Shown here: piece by piece, positions 9,859-18,600 of the stretch
Layout of the letters: every line of letters starts with the position of its first letter
Numbering within the stretch: position 1 is the first letter of the stretch
Assembly (NCBI GenBank): GCA_016713445.1
Contig: JADJPB010000004.1
Span: forward strand, 310,001-374,000
Direction of reading: 5' to 3'
Source of the DNA: Bacteroidota bacterium
Lineage (GTDB): Bacteria; Bacteroidota; Bacteroidia; AKYH767-A; OLB10
DNA length: 64,000 bases
The notes under the pieces: generated by a model
Told to the model about the DNA's origin: nothing
Database searches by the model: none
What the model saw: the letters and a program-made list of their open reading frames with translations, nothing else
Made by a program: the position numbers and the translations under genes

Positions 9859-10737
9859 TTAGTTTCTTGTGTCGAGTCCCCAATTTAATTTTTTGCGTAA
9901 CGTGTCTAAAAAGTTATTGCTTCCTAATCGTACCAAGCTCATGGTGAAATCTTCTCTTCTGACAGCCAATGAGATAGCGGAGTCAATGGTTACCGATCTG
10001 GAGTCGAGGGAAGCCAAAAAATATTGACTTCTGCCTTTCACTTCCAATGAAATCACATTTTTGTCAGAAACCACAATGGGTCGAACATTTAGGTTATGTG
10101 GAGCAATTGGTGTAATCACAAAGTTGCCAGAATAAGGAGCAACGATGGGTCCGCCACAGCTTAATGAATATCCTGTTGAACCAGTTGGTGTCGCAATGAT
10201 CAGCCCATCGGCCCAATAAGAATTTAAATATTCACCGTTGAGATAGGTATCAATGGTGATCATGCTAGAACTATCTTTTTTATGGATGGTCAATTCGTTA
10301 AGGGCATAATTGACTCCACCAAATAAATTTCGGTTCGATTCTAACCTCAATAAACTTCTTTTGTCGATGGTGTAATGTCCTTTAACCAAGGCTTCAAGCG
10401 CACCTGAGATGTCCTCAGTTCCGACTCCGGTTAAAAACCCTAAACGACCTATATTAATACCCATTACCGGGATATTGCTGTCTTGTACTAGAGTCAGGGT
10501 ATCGAGGATAGTACCATCTCCACCTAAACTAAGTAAAAAATCGATTTTTCCACGTATTTCAGAACCTGAGTTGAATGCCGTATTTGGAGGAATATCACTT
10601 CCGAGCGATTTTATACGATGTAAAAAGGGCTGATAAATATAAAGTTCGCACTGATGCCTTTGTAATTCCTTTAATAATTCTCGAATCAACGGAAAATTTT
10701 CGGTGTCGACTTGTCGAGCATACAATGCGATTTTCAT
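9859..10737 (-). CDS. nadK: NAD kinase
   Basis: A 292-aa enzyme that phosphorylates NAD to NADP. The nucleotide-binding motif GGDGT is at residues 72-76, followed by GINIGRLGFLTGV; NELTIHKKDSSSMI and the GSTGYSLSCGGPIV active-site block are intact, as is the C-terminal ITPIAPHNLNVRPIV. Length is normal. The placement in a CBS-nadK-DUF6089-uppS-bamA series is a conserved Bacteroidota order. Confidence 0.95.
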   Translation of the reverse strand: MKIALYARQVDTENFPLIRELLKELQRHQCELYIYQPFLHRIKSLGSDIPPNTAFNSGSEIRGKIDFLLSLGGDGTILDTLTLVQDSNIPVMGINIGRLGFLTGVGTEDISGALEALVKGHYTIDKRSLLRLESNRNLFGGVNYALNELTIHKKDSSSMITIDTYLNGEYLNSYWADGLIIATPTGSTGYSLSCGGPIVAPYSGNFVITPIAPHNLNVRPIVVSDKNVISLEVKGRSQYFLASLDSRSVTIDSAISLAVRREDFTMSLVRLGSNNFLDTLRKKLNWGLDTRN

Positions 10738-10791
10738 TGATACGAAAATAAGTAGGATTTTTCTATTAATGAAAGGAATTTGAAAATTTGA

Positions 10792-10807
10792 TCGCGAAGT
10801 ATCGCGA
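10792..10807. repeat. TCGCGA-N4-TCGCGA element, copy 2
   Basis: Hexamers separated by AGTA, in the spacer upstream of nadK. Confidence 0.7.
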
Positions 10808-10903
10808 TGAAAATGGAAATTTGTTAATCATGGATGGTAGGAAACTGGTTTGCTAGAACTTCAGAAGTTTTATTTTTAATTGATAGCAGATTGAAGAGTC
10901 CAT

Positions 10904-12328
10904 CTAAAACACGGCCCCAATACGAAAATAAAAACCACTGTCGCCAATTTTATTAAGGGCGTATTCAAAGCGAAGTACGATGTCGTAGTAGGTGATAACG
11001 TCTAGACTTACGCCATATCCCATCTGCCATTCATTACTCAAAGAATTTCGGTAACCAAATTGTTTGTCGCTAACATAGCCCGCATCAAAAAAGGCATTCA
11101 TGTAAGCAGAGATGGGAAATTTTTTAAATTTTTCGGATCTTAAAAATGAGAACTGATATGTCTTTACCGGAATTAAATTGAATTTTAAATTAGAACGAAA
11201 AAGTGCGAAGTCTTGTCCGTTGAGAACGTACAAATCATAGCCTCTGATGTAATCAAATCCATAACCCAATGCTCGTTGATTGAAAAAAGGTCCGCCCTCG
11301 CGTTGCATGATTCTACCTTTGAGTGCTGCTGAATAATTCCATCTCTTCGAAAGCGGTAAATACTTTCGAACGCCCATCGAAAGAGCTATTAAATCAGGTT
11401 CGTTTTTTAAAAATTTCAATCCTACTTTACTTACATCAAGTTCGAATAAATATCCTGAAAGCGCATAAGGTTGATAATCTCTAGTGTCGTGTCGATAACT
11501 CCATGATAAGGCTAAATGTTGTTGTTCCGTAGATCCATCTACAAAATATTTATCGTTCAATTTTAGAATGGTATCTTCTACTGAAGAACGACTGTAATCA
11601 AGTGTTGTATTGTAGTAATCATAGAGCCCTTGTCGTTTTGTCAATCGGACATATGCCTGCATTTCTTTCCTTAAAAATTGATCGGGATCTTTGAAGAATT
11701 GAATTTTATTATTGAAGGTGTTATACGCAACTTCTTTTACGCTGGTCACATAAAATCCTGCGCTTAAGCCAACATTTAGTTTTTTATTGATGTAGGGAAT
11801 GGTATAAAAAATTCCGAATCGTTTGGTGTAGCCAAAGAGCATCTGCAATTGTGCAATATCATCACGACCCGTTAGGTTTTCTTGTCTCAAAAACATTCCA
11901 TAGTTGGTTCGACTAAAATCTTTTGTTTGCCACCATTCACTAATGTTTCTATCCGCAATTTCAAAAACAGGAGAGGGCCAAAGGTACCATCGCTCGGTAA
12001 GATTAATATGTACGACAACAGTATTGGCTAATCCTTGAAAATAGCGAATCTCCACAAAATTGAAGAGTGCAGTATTCATTAAATTTTGGCGGGTACGTTC
12101 AATGGCCGACTCCAATATAAAGGGAGCTAAAGTATCGCCTTTATGAAAAGTAAGTTCGCGTTGAACAATGTAAGAACGGGTCTTTTTATTTCCCGTAATA
12201 ATAATTTGATCGATAATGGAAGCTTGTAATTGGAGACTATCGCTCAACACTTGCGCGTGAAGATGCGGAACATACATCAAAAGCAAGAGTAAGAGAATCC
12301 TTTTACCGACGCTACTTTTAAAATACAT
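10904..12328 (-). CDS. POTRA/beta-barrel (BamA/TamA-like) outer membrane protein
   Basis: About 474 aa, started at the ATG that opens a signal peptide (MYFKSSVGKRILLLLLLMYV...LHAQ); an in-frame upstream ATG at 12403 would add 25 residues. One POTRA-like domain follows (IIDQIIITGNKKTRSYIVQREL..., then ALFNFVEIRYF), then a predicted Omp85-type barrel with repeated aromatic strands (SWSYRHDTRDYQPYALSGYLFELD) and a terminal phenylalanine (FYFRIGAVF). It is shorter than BamA and lacks multiple POTRA domains, so it is more likely an accessory Omp85 member; its substrate is unknown. Confidence 0.82.
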   Translation of the reverse strand: MYFKSSVGKRILLLLLLMYVPHLHAQVLSDSLQLQASIIDQIIITGNKKTRSYIVQRELTFHKGDTLAPFILESAIERTRQNLMNTALFNFVEIRYFQGLANTVVVHINLTERWYLWPSPVFEIADRNISEWWQTKDFSRTNYGMFLRQENLTGRDDIAQLQMLFGYTKRFGIFYTIPYINKKLNVGLSAGFYVTSVKEVAYNTFNNKIQFFKDPDQFLRKEMQAYVRLTKRQGLYDYYNTTLDYSRSSVEDTILKLNDKYFVDGSTEQQHLALSWSYRHDTRDYQPYALSGYLFELDVSKVGLKFLKNEPDLIALSMGVRKYLPLSKRWNYSAALKGRIMQREGGPFFNQRALGYGFDYIRGYDLYVLNGQDFALFRSNLKFNLIPVKTYQFSFLRSEKFKKFPISAYMNAFFDAGYVSDKQFGYRNSLSNEWQMGYGVSLDVITYYDIVLRFEYALNKIGDSGFYFRIGAVF

Positions 12329-12508
12329 TAATCGTTTAATTGTATTGCTTTGGCTTGGAATTAAGAAGTACATATTAACTCTATGTAGGTCGGCATAATA
12401 CAATTTATTTATGGGTCTCGAAAATTATTACAATAGGTATTAGTTTCATTGTCACGAAGAAAATGATTTATCTAGTTCCGAATTTTACTCTAGCGAAAAA
12501 GTATCCAC

Positions 12509-13171
12509 TTAGATATTAAGATAATTCATGAGCGACTCGAAACGATTTTTTAAATCTTCGGAATGTTCACTTTGATGGTAAGAAGCAACGATATGATAGT
12601 CGAGACGATAAAATGCAGCTAAGATGCGACTTAAATCTACTTTGTCCACTTTCAGGGTTAACTCCACTTTTGTAGGATCATTGGCTGTAGTAACATTAGC
12701 ACTTAATATATGAGCTCCGTCCGACTCAACAATTTGAGCAATATGTGACATAGAATAATCAGCTAATGCTAATTCAATGACGATAATACCACCGGGAGTA
12801 TAAACGCTTTGGCTATCGGCGAAATAGGAAACGAGGTCGTTTACCGTAACTAGTCCTAAGTAGTCATTCTCAGTTGTTAGCACTGGAACAAGATCTAGTT
12901 TGTGGAGGGAGGCAACTTTTGTTAAATCGTAAACATGCTGATTATCATATACAAAAACCTTATGGTACTTGATATTCGCTTCTTCAAGGCTAAGATCTGC
13001 TAATACAGGATTATTCACATCTAACTTATAAACTAAACCTAAATATTCGCGGCCTTTAATTACTGGTAAAGCATTGACTCTTAGCTCTTCCATCCAAGTT
13101 ACTGCGCGCTTACAAGAATCACCAGGCTTAAGTGGAGGTACATTATCAGATATTAATCGAGCAGCAAACAT
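12509..13171 (-). CDS. CBS domain protein with C-terminal ACT-like region
   Basis: A CBS-pair protein. I prefer ATG 13171 (220 aa), because Bacteroidota homologues start with a block like MFAARLISDNVPPLKPGDS; ATG 13240 would add 23 residues without family resemblance. CBS motifs occupy about 1-120 (NALPVIKGREYLGLVYKLD and LDLVPVLTTENDYLGLVTVNDLVSYF), followed by an ACT-like region (about 130-205; GIIVIELALADYSMSHIAQIVE). CBS pairs usually bind adenine nucleotides; the function here is unknown. It is the first gene of the minus-strand cluster and diverges from pdxJ. Confidence 0.8.
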   Translation of the reverse strand: MFAARLISDNVPPLKPGDSCKRAVTWMEELRVNALPVIKGREYLGLVYKLDVNNPVLADLSLEEANIKYHKVFVYDNQHVYDLTKVASLHKLDLVPVLTTENDYLGLVTVNDLVSYFADSQSVYTPGGIIVIELALADYSMSHIAQIVESDGAHILSANVTTANDPTKVELTLKVDKVDLSRILAAFYRLDYHIVASYHQSEHSEDLKNRFESLMNYLNI

Positions 13172-13365
13172 GCTTAAGTTTTCTGATGTAACGGTTTCTG
13201 TGTCTTTCAAGTTCGGCGCAAACATAAGAAGATCTTTCATTTTATTTTGGTTTTATGTGCCCATCTGGATGAATAAACAAAAAATAGAGGAGTTTAGTTC
13301 ATCCATTATAAAAGACCGTGCCGAAACTACATAATTTGATTAGAACTTCTTAATCTTGCAGGGTC

Positions 13366-14080
13366 GTGACGAAGATAAGTGTAAATATTAACAAAATCGC
13401 TACTCTGCGGAATGCAAGAGGAGGCAACATGCCTGATTTAATAAAGGCTGCCATTGATATTCAAAATTTTGGTGCCGATGGGATTACGATTCATCCGCGT
13501 CCCGATGAACGACATATACGTTTTCAGGATGTATATGATCTGAAAAAGGTCATTACAACGGAGTATAATATTGAAGGCTATCCATCTTTGGAGTTTATGA
13601 AGTTGGTGGATGAGGTTCGACCGGAGCAAGTGACCTTGGTTCCGGATCCTCCGGGAGTGTTAACCAGTAATGCGGGATGGGATATGATTGCCAATGCATC
13701 TTTCTTGAAAGATGTAGTTTCCTATTTCAAATCCATCCATTGTAGAGTCAGTTTATTTGTGGATCCAAGTCCGATGATGGTGGAGGCAGCATGTCATACT
13801 GGCACCCATAGAATCGAATTATATACCGAAGCCTATGCGAGTGGCTTTGCCGAAGATCCATCTGAAGCGATACGTTCTTATATAGAAGCTGCACAAAAAA
13901 GCAAATGAAGTAGGGTTGGGAATCAACGCCGGACACGACCTAAATCTCCAAAATCTTGCATATTTCAAAAGGATGGTTCCAAACCTCTTAGAAGTAAGTA
14001 TTGGTCATGCACTGATTAGTGATGCTTTGTATATTGGGTTAGAGGAAACGGTTGCCTTATATAAGATTCAGTTAAAATAA
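13366..14080 (+). CDS. pdxJ: Pyridoxine 5'-phosphate synthase (frame broken once)
   Basis: It makes pyridoxine 5'-phosphate in the deoxyxylulose-5-phosphate-dependent vitamin B6 pathway. After repair it is 237 aa, the normal length. A GTG start at 13366 gives the family N-terminus [19 protein letters not shown]. Later motifs [14 protein letters not shown] and [11 protein letters not shown] are present. The frame is lost at the A run 13895-13900, which has six A where five would read on as [19 protein letters not shown] and then [12 protein letters not shown] to TAA at 14078-14080. The lost part contains the conserved INAGHDLN motif, so the product is complete only after repair. Confidence 0.92.
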
Positions 14081-14099
14081 GCTGCAGGCTTCGTAATTT

Positions 14100-14171
14100 A
14101 AGCTACAAGCTACAAGCTTCAAGCCTCAAGCTACAAGCTGCAAGCCTCAAGCTACAAGCTGTAGCTGCAAG
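14100..14171. repeat. Heptamer array, consensus AAGCTAC
   Basis: Nine consecutive 7-bp units (AAGCTAC, AAGCTTC, AAGCCTC, AAGCTGC variants) start at 14100. A perfect 7-bp inverted repeat with a 3-nt loop lies at 14150-14166. It is located between the convergent pdxJ and VOC genes. Confidence 0.85.
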
Positions 14172-14203
14172 TTTGATTCAATGTCAAATATCAAGTGTCT
14201 AGA

Positions 14204-14245
14204 ATCGAGTATCGAGCATCAAGCATCGAGTATCGAGTATCGAGT
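14204..14245. repeat. Heptamer array, consensus ATCGAGT
   Basis: Six 7-bp units (ATCGAGT, ATCGAGC, ATCAAGC, then ATCGAGT three times) run directly into a TCGCGA-N4-TCGCGA element. The period is the same as the adjacent AAGCTAC array but the sequence is unrelated. Confidence 0.85.
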
Positions 14246-14260
14246 CGCGAGGCTTCGCGA
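14245..14260. repeat. TCGCGA-N4-TCGCGA element, copy 3
   Basis: Hexamers separated by GGCT; with the flanking bases it forms a 7-bp hairpin, GTCGCGA/TCGCGAC. It sits at the 3' end of the VOC gene. Confidence 0.7.
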
Positions 14261-14272
14261 CGAGCATCGCTC

Positions 14273-14662
14273 TTAAAACCCATCATCAACTGGTTCCCAC
14301 AATTCAATCTTATTTCCGTCGGGGTCCATGATCCATGCAAACTTTCCATAGGAGAATTCGTCCATATTCCCTACCTGAGTTACACCTTCTTCTTTTAAAA
14401 CTTGAAGTAGCTCTACCAGATTTTCTACTCTGAAATTTATCATGAAAGAAGAGGTAGAAGGATTTAAATAATCTGTGTTATCTTTAAAGATGGAAAATTC
14501 TGTTCTGCCTTTTTCGGGTTCGGCAGTATCTTTCCAAAGAAATGAATGATAGCCTGCGTCTGACATGGAGAGTCCGAGGTGTTTGTCGTACCAGGCTTGA
14601 AGTTTTTTTGGATCGGCTGATTTGAAGAAGATGCCGCCGATACCGGTGATGCGTTTTTTCAT
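14273..14662 (-). CDS. VOC family (glyoxalase/bleomycin-resistance fold) protein
   Basis: A 129-aa single-domain vicinal-oxygen-chelate protein. The N-terminus ITGIGGIFFKSADPKKLQAWYDKHLGL and C-terminus GKFAWIMDPDGNKIELWEP are typical of the fold; the final Glu in IELWEP is a usual metal ligand. The substrate cannot be inferred. ATG 14662 is preferred to an upstream TTG. A TACATTTG -7 box lies 6 nt upstream. It converges with pdxJ across heptamer arrays. Confidence 0.85.
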   Translation of the reverse strand: MKKRITGIGGIFFKSADPKKLQAWYDKHLGLSMSDAGYHSFLWKDTAEPEKGRTEFSIFKDNTDYLNPSTSSFMINFRVENLVELLQVLKEEGVTQVGNMDEFSYGKFAWIMDPDGNKIELWEPVDDGF

Positions 14663-14668
14663 AGAATT

Positions 14669-14676
14669 CAAATGTA
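14669..14676 (-). promoter_or_regulatory. Candidate -7 box of the VOC gene
   Basis: TACATTTG on the minus strand, ending 6 nt before the ATG; no TTG at -33. Confidence 0.33.
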
Positions 14677-14938
14677 AATATTTATTTTAAGAAATGTACG
14701 AGGATTTAAATTGCACGAGAGATTTTACTCTAGTGTTTAAAAGATTTATTCGAAGCTAAATCATTTCACATTAAAAATCCTGTAGCTTGATCTGACAGCT
14801 AAAAATAACAAAGCCAAATTTAATTTGCTTCGAAATGCCCTTTTTCAACATCCAATGTTGATTCTACATTATTTTTTCACCCCACCCCTTGCATTTACGA
14901 AAATCTTTTTTACATTCGTTGAACCAAATCTAATTTTT

Positions 14939-15349
14939 ATGGATAAATATCTGATTGTTTTACGAAAAAAGACACTCCTCTTACTCTTTATTCTTTTTTC
15001 AGGAATACCTCTGAAAGCTCAATCCAATTTTGACGCTTTTGTTACCACTTCCGCCCCTATCAATGATGTTGTGGAAGGAACCATGTTTATTACGTTGACC
15101 GACACCAATCAAATCGACTTGGTTGAAGTAAAGGTAGGGAGTAAGGAAGGACAAGCCGACTTAGCTAATTACCAGTTTACTTATGATCAAACCTCAGGTT
15201 TACCTACAGGTATGGCATGGCAACGTACAGGATACCGAATTACCCTTTCCTTAGGCAGCTTTGCTTACAGCGATGTTCAATTCGGGTATGTGAGATTGAA
15301 AAATAGTAGCGGTGTGTGGAGTGATATATTTGCTTTTGTGACGAATTAG
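14939..15349 (+). CDS. Small secreted protein of unknown function
   Basis: About 136 aa. ATG 14939 is chosen because it opens a signal peptide (charged MDKYLIVLRKKT, hydrophobic LLLLFILFSGI, cleavage near LKAQ). The mature roughly 110 residues are strand-rich (MFITLTDTNQIDLVEVKVGS, YRITLSLGSFAYSDVQFGYVRLK) and suggest a compact Ig-like beta-sandwich. There is no sorting domain. I do not recognise the family. It precedes the giant T9SS gene on the same strand, about 130 bp upstream of that gene's probable start, and may belong with it. Confidence 0.65.
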   Translation: MDKYLIVLRKKTLLLLFILFSGIPLKAQSNFDAFVTTSAPINDVVEGTMFITLTDTNQIDLVEVKVGSKEGQADLANYQFTYDQTSGLPTGMAWQRTGYRITLSLGSFAYSDVQFGYVRLKNSSGVWSDIFAFVTN

Positions 15350-15490
15350 GGAGAGTAATTTGAAAATGTATTAATTTGAAAATTTGAAGATGAATTCTAA
15401 AGATTCAATTCTTATTTTTAATGTAATTTGATAGTAAGTATCATATCTAGTATATTATTTTATTAATTTAATTCCTGATTTTATGAAAAA

Positions 15491-15530
15491 CTCAACTCAA
15501 CTCAACTCAACTCAACTCAACTCAACTCAA
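15491..15530. repeat. (CTCAA)8 pentanucleotide tract
   Basis: Eight perfect CTCAA units begin 8 bp after the start of an ATG. It would encode N-S-T-Q-L repeats. Each unit gained or lost shifts the reading frame. Confidence 0.95.
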
Positions 15531-15559
15531 CCCAGAAGTACTTCGCTTCGACTTCTGGG
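15531..15559. repeat. Perfect 9-bp inverted repeat beside the pentanucleotide tract
   Basis: CCCAGAAGT (15531-15539) and ACTTCTGGG (15551-15559) are separated by 11 nt. It abuts the end of the CTCAA tract. Confidence 0.8.
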
Positions 15560-15601
15560 CGAAGCTTTCTTAATAAATTATTTACATTAGTACTCCTTTT
15601 A

Positions 15602-18600
15602 ATGACTTCCATTGCTAACGCTGGCAACTATACTTGGAACGGCGCTACCAATACCGACTGGTCAAATTCGAGCAATTGGAGTCCGGCGGGAGTGCCAAGC
15701 ACTAATGATACAGTTACGTTGAGCAACGGCGGAGTAAATTCTATTTTACTGGATGGAAATAGAACCATTACAAGACTCGTAATTTCTGCTAACATCATTG
15801 ATTTAAATACGTACGAATTACATGTTTCCGGCAGAAGCTCCCTAAACGGAGGCGCCATCAATAATGGGAACCTTAAAATTAGAGGAACCTATGCCTATTT
15901 CCAAGGAACAAATTTTAATTGTACCTTAGATGTTATTGCCGGACAAATCAAATTCAGTGGCGGCACCTTTGATCAAACAGGAAGCTTCGAACAAAACGGA
16001 TCTGCGAGTGGATATGGGTTAGGAGGTTGTACGTTTAATGCTGATGTAACTATCAAGAACACAGGAACAGTTTATTTAAGGATGGGACAAGACGATGGCG
16101 ATACCTTTAATGGGAAACTGTATTTGTATAGCAGCGGTGGCTATGCTGTTCAAATGGCTTATGGCGACACGAGTTATTTTAACGACACCATCTATATAAA
16201 TAGCACGGGGAGTGGCGGAATCAATTTTGCAAATGGAACGTATGGAGCAGCCCAACTCGGAGATAGCGCTTGTTTAATTACAGGCAGTAGTGGTATAACT
16301 TCGGGTACCATTCAATTTAAAAATATTGACCAGTCTGCCACTTCATCCAATTCAATTACGGCGAGTGGCAGTGTGCTTTTTAATGTGTACTCTAATTCTT
16401 TTTTAGGAAAAGTAAATTTTACAGCACCAAACCTAGTTGTTAAAGCAACAACCTTTGGTGATAGTACTTCACTCACCAAAACAGGTCATACACTAAACAA
16501 TACTTGGGATGGAGCGAATGTTTACAATGGTGTTGTGACCATCACCAATGGAAATACTTCAACCGCTTACGTTAAATTGGCTAGCCAAAATGCCGACACT
16601 TACAATAAAGATGTTTATTTCAATGCGGGAACGGGGGTTATACAAGCTGCCAATGCCGGAACCAATATTTACAATGGAAATGTCAGTGTAAATGGAAACA
16701 ATGTTACTTTTAATACCAGTGGAGGAACTTTAAAATTTGCAGGCGAACAAAACCAGGAATTTGGTGGTGGCACCAATACCTTAACCTTTAATAAACTCAT
16801 TGTTGACAAAGCAGGTGGAAGTGTTACCCTCAACCAACCTATTACCATCGATAGTTTATTACAACTCACCAGCGGTATTATTTATACCGACACAATTATC
16901 ACATTAAAAGCAACGGCGACCACCACTGGAGCTAGTAACACAAGCTTTGTGGATGGAGCGGTGAAGAAAATTGGGAATACGGCTTTTGTTTTTCCGGTGG
17001 GGGATGAAGGGCAATGGAATCCAATTGAAATTACAGCTCCTTCACAAATTTCAGATGCTTATATTGCTAAAAACTATTTAAAGCCACAAACCTATGGCAA
17101 CACAAAAGATACAACAATTCATCAATTAAATACATGTAGTTATTGGACCTTGACAAGACCAACAGGAACTAGTAAAGTCTATGTAAAATTATTTTGGGAT
17201 AGTTTAAGATGTGGATTATACGATACTAGTGGCGTAGTCGTATCCTCTTGGAACGGGACTAAGTGGGAAGACTTAGGCAATGGTGGTTTGAATGGCAATG
17301 TGCTTTCAGGTGAAATTATCAGTGACACGACTTCAAATAGTTATATTGCATACACTTGGGCGTATCGAACTAGTAGTAATTTAATAATTCCCATAACAAC
17401 CTCACCTGTATTAAATCTTGGCGCTGGACTTGGTTCTTGGAATCATCCAATTTCTGAAGATTATTTTGGTTACAACGGTGCAAATATATTAGACGCAGGA
17501 CAGTATTTCTCTGATTTAGCTAGCGACCCCAATAATTTTAATTTACCTGTTTTGAAAAATAAAAATATAAGTACTATACGTTTAAATGGAGGAACGTTCG
17601 GTAATTACTGGGACTGGCGAACAGGATGGTTTATTCCAGAGGATAATTTGCCAAATGATTGGTATTATACTCGAATTTCACATAAGAAAGAATTCCCCAT
17701 TCCTGATCCAGGAGATCCTTTTGTTAATGACATGAGCTTATTTAAAATAAGTAATGACATTGTTGGAGCTAGACCCATATTTCAATTAAACTCCTTTACT
17801 TCTTCGTTTAATTATGAAATTGCCAGTTTGTATCGTGCAGGCGAATTGAATTTACCAGTGAGATATATTGAGCTCGGAAATGAGTTTTATTTAGGCGACG
17901 AGCAGTTCAAAGAAAGATTTCCTTCAAGTTTAGACTATATTAACTACGCTACCGAATTTACAAATAGTTTAAAGCAAATTGCTCCGTTTTCAAACACTCA
18001 AGTAGCAGTGGTAGGCGCATCTACTCCCAATGGGATTCCTGGAAGACGAGCGCTTTGGTTAGATGTAGTCCTTGAGAACATAAATAAATATCCTTCAAAT
18101 AGACCCGATGCTATCACTATTCATGAATACTATTCGAGCAGTTTAAAAGAACCAATTTCAACAACACCTTTTAATTTTAGTAATATTGGAAGAATGCTTC
18201 AAAAACCATTTTCAATGCGAGATGAATTAATCGCAGATGAACTTAATGATATCGCTTCTGTAAATTTGAAATTAAGTCTTAATCCTACCATTGAGGTGTG
18301 GTTAACCGAGTATAACCTTGACGAATCAATAGGGAAAAACATTGGTACTTGGGCTCATGGATTGTTTAATGCTATTCAAACTTTAACTTATCTTGAATCT
18401 CCACTTATAACACATATCAATTCCCATGCAATGACTTCCAATGCTGTTTTTGGAAATATTTTTGAAAACGAAATTGGGTTTACCTCTATGACATCTGGAC
18501 AATTGCCCGCAAATATTAGTGACCCAACTACTTTTGTAACTAATACATATGGCTTTACTGCTTCTGGTGCCGCATTAAATGAAATAGCTCTTGCATTAAA

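Larger units (their letters stand above)
15483..15601 (+). other. Out-of-frame 5' segment with the signal peptide of the giant T9SS gene
   Basis: An ATG at 15483 is followed at once by the (CTCAA)8 tract. In the frame of the downstream gene, 15533-15601 encodes QKYFASTSGRSF, then a strong export signal (LNKLFTLVLLLMTSIANA). With eight units the ATG frame instead ends at a TAG near 15588-15590. Seven or ten units would join ATG, tract and signal peptide to the 2340-aa reading frame. Confidence 0.75.
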
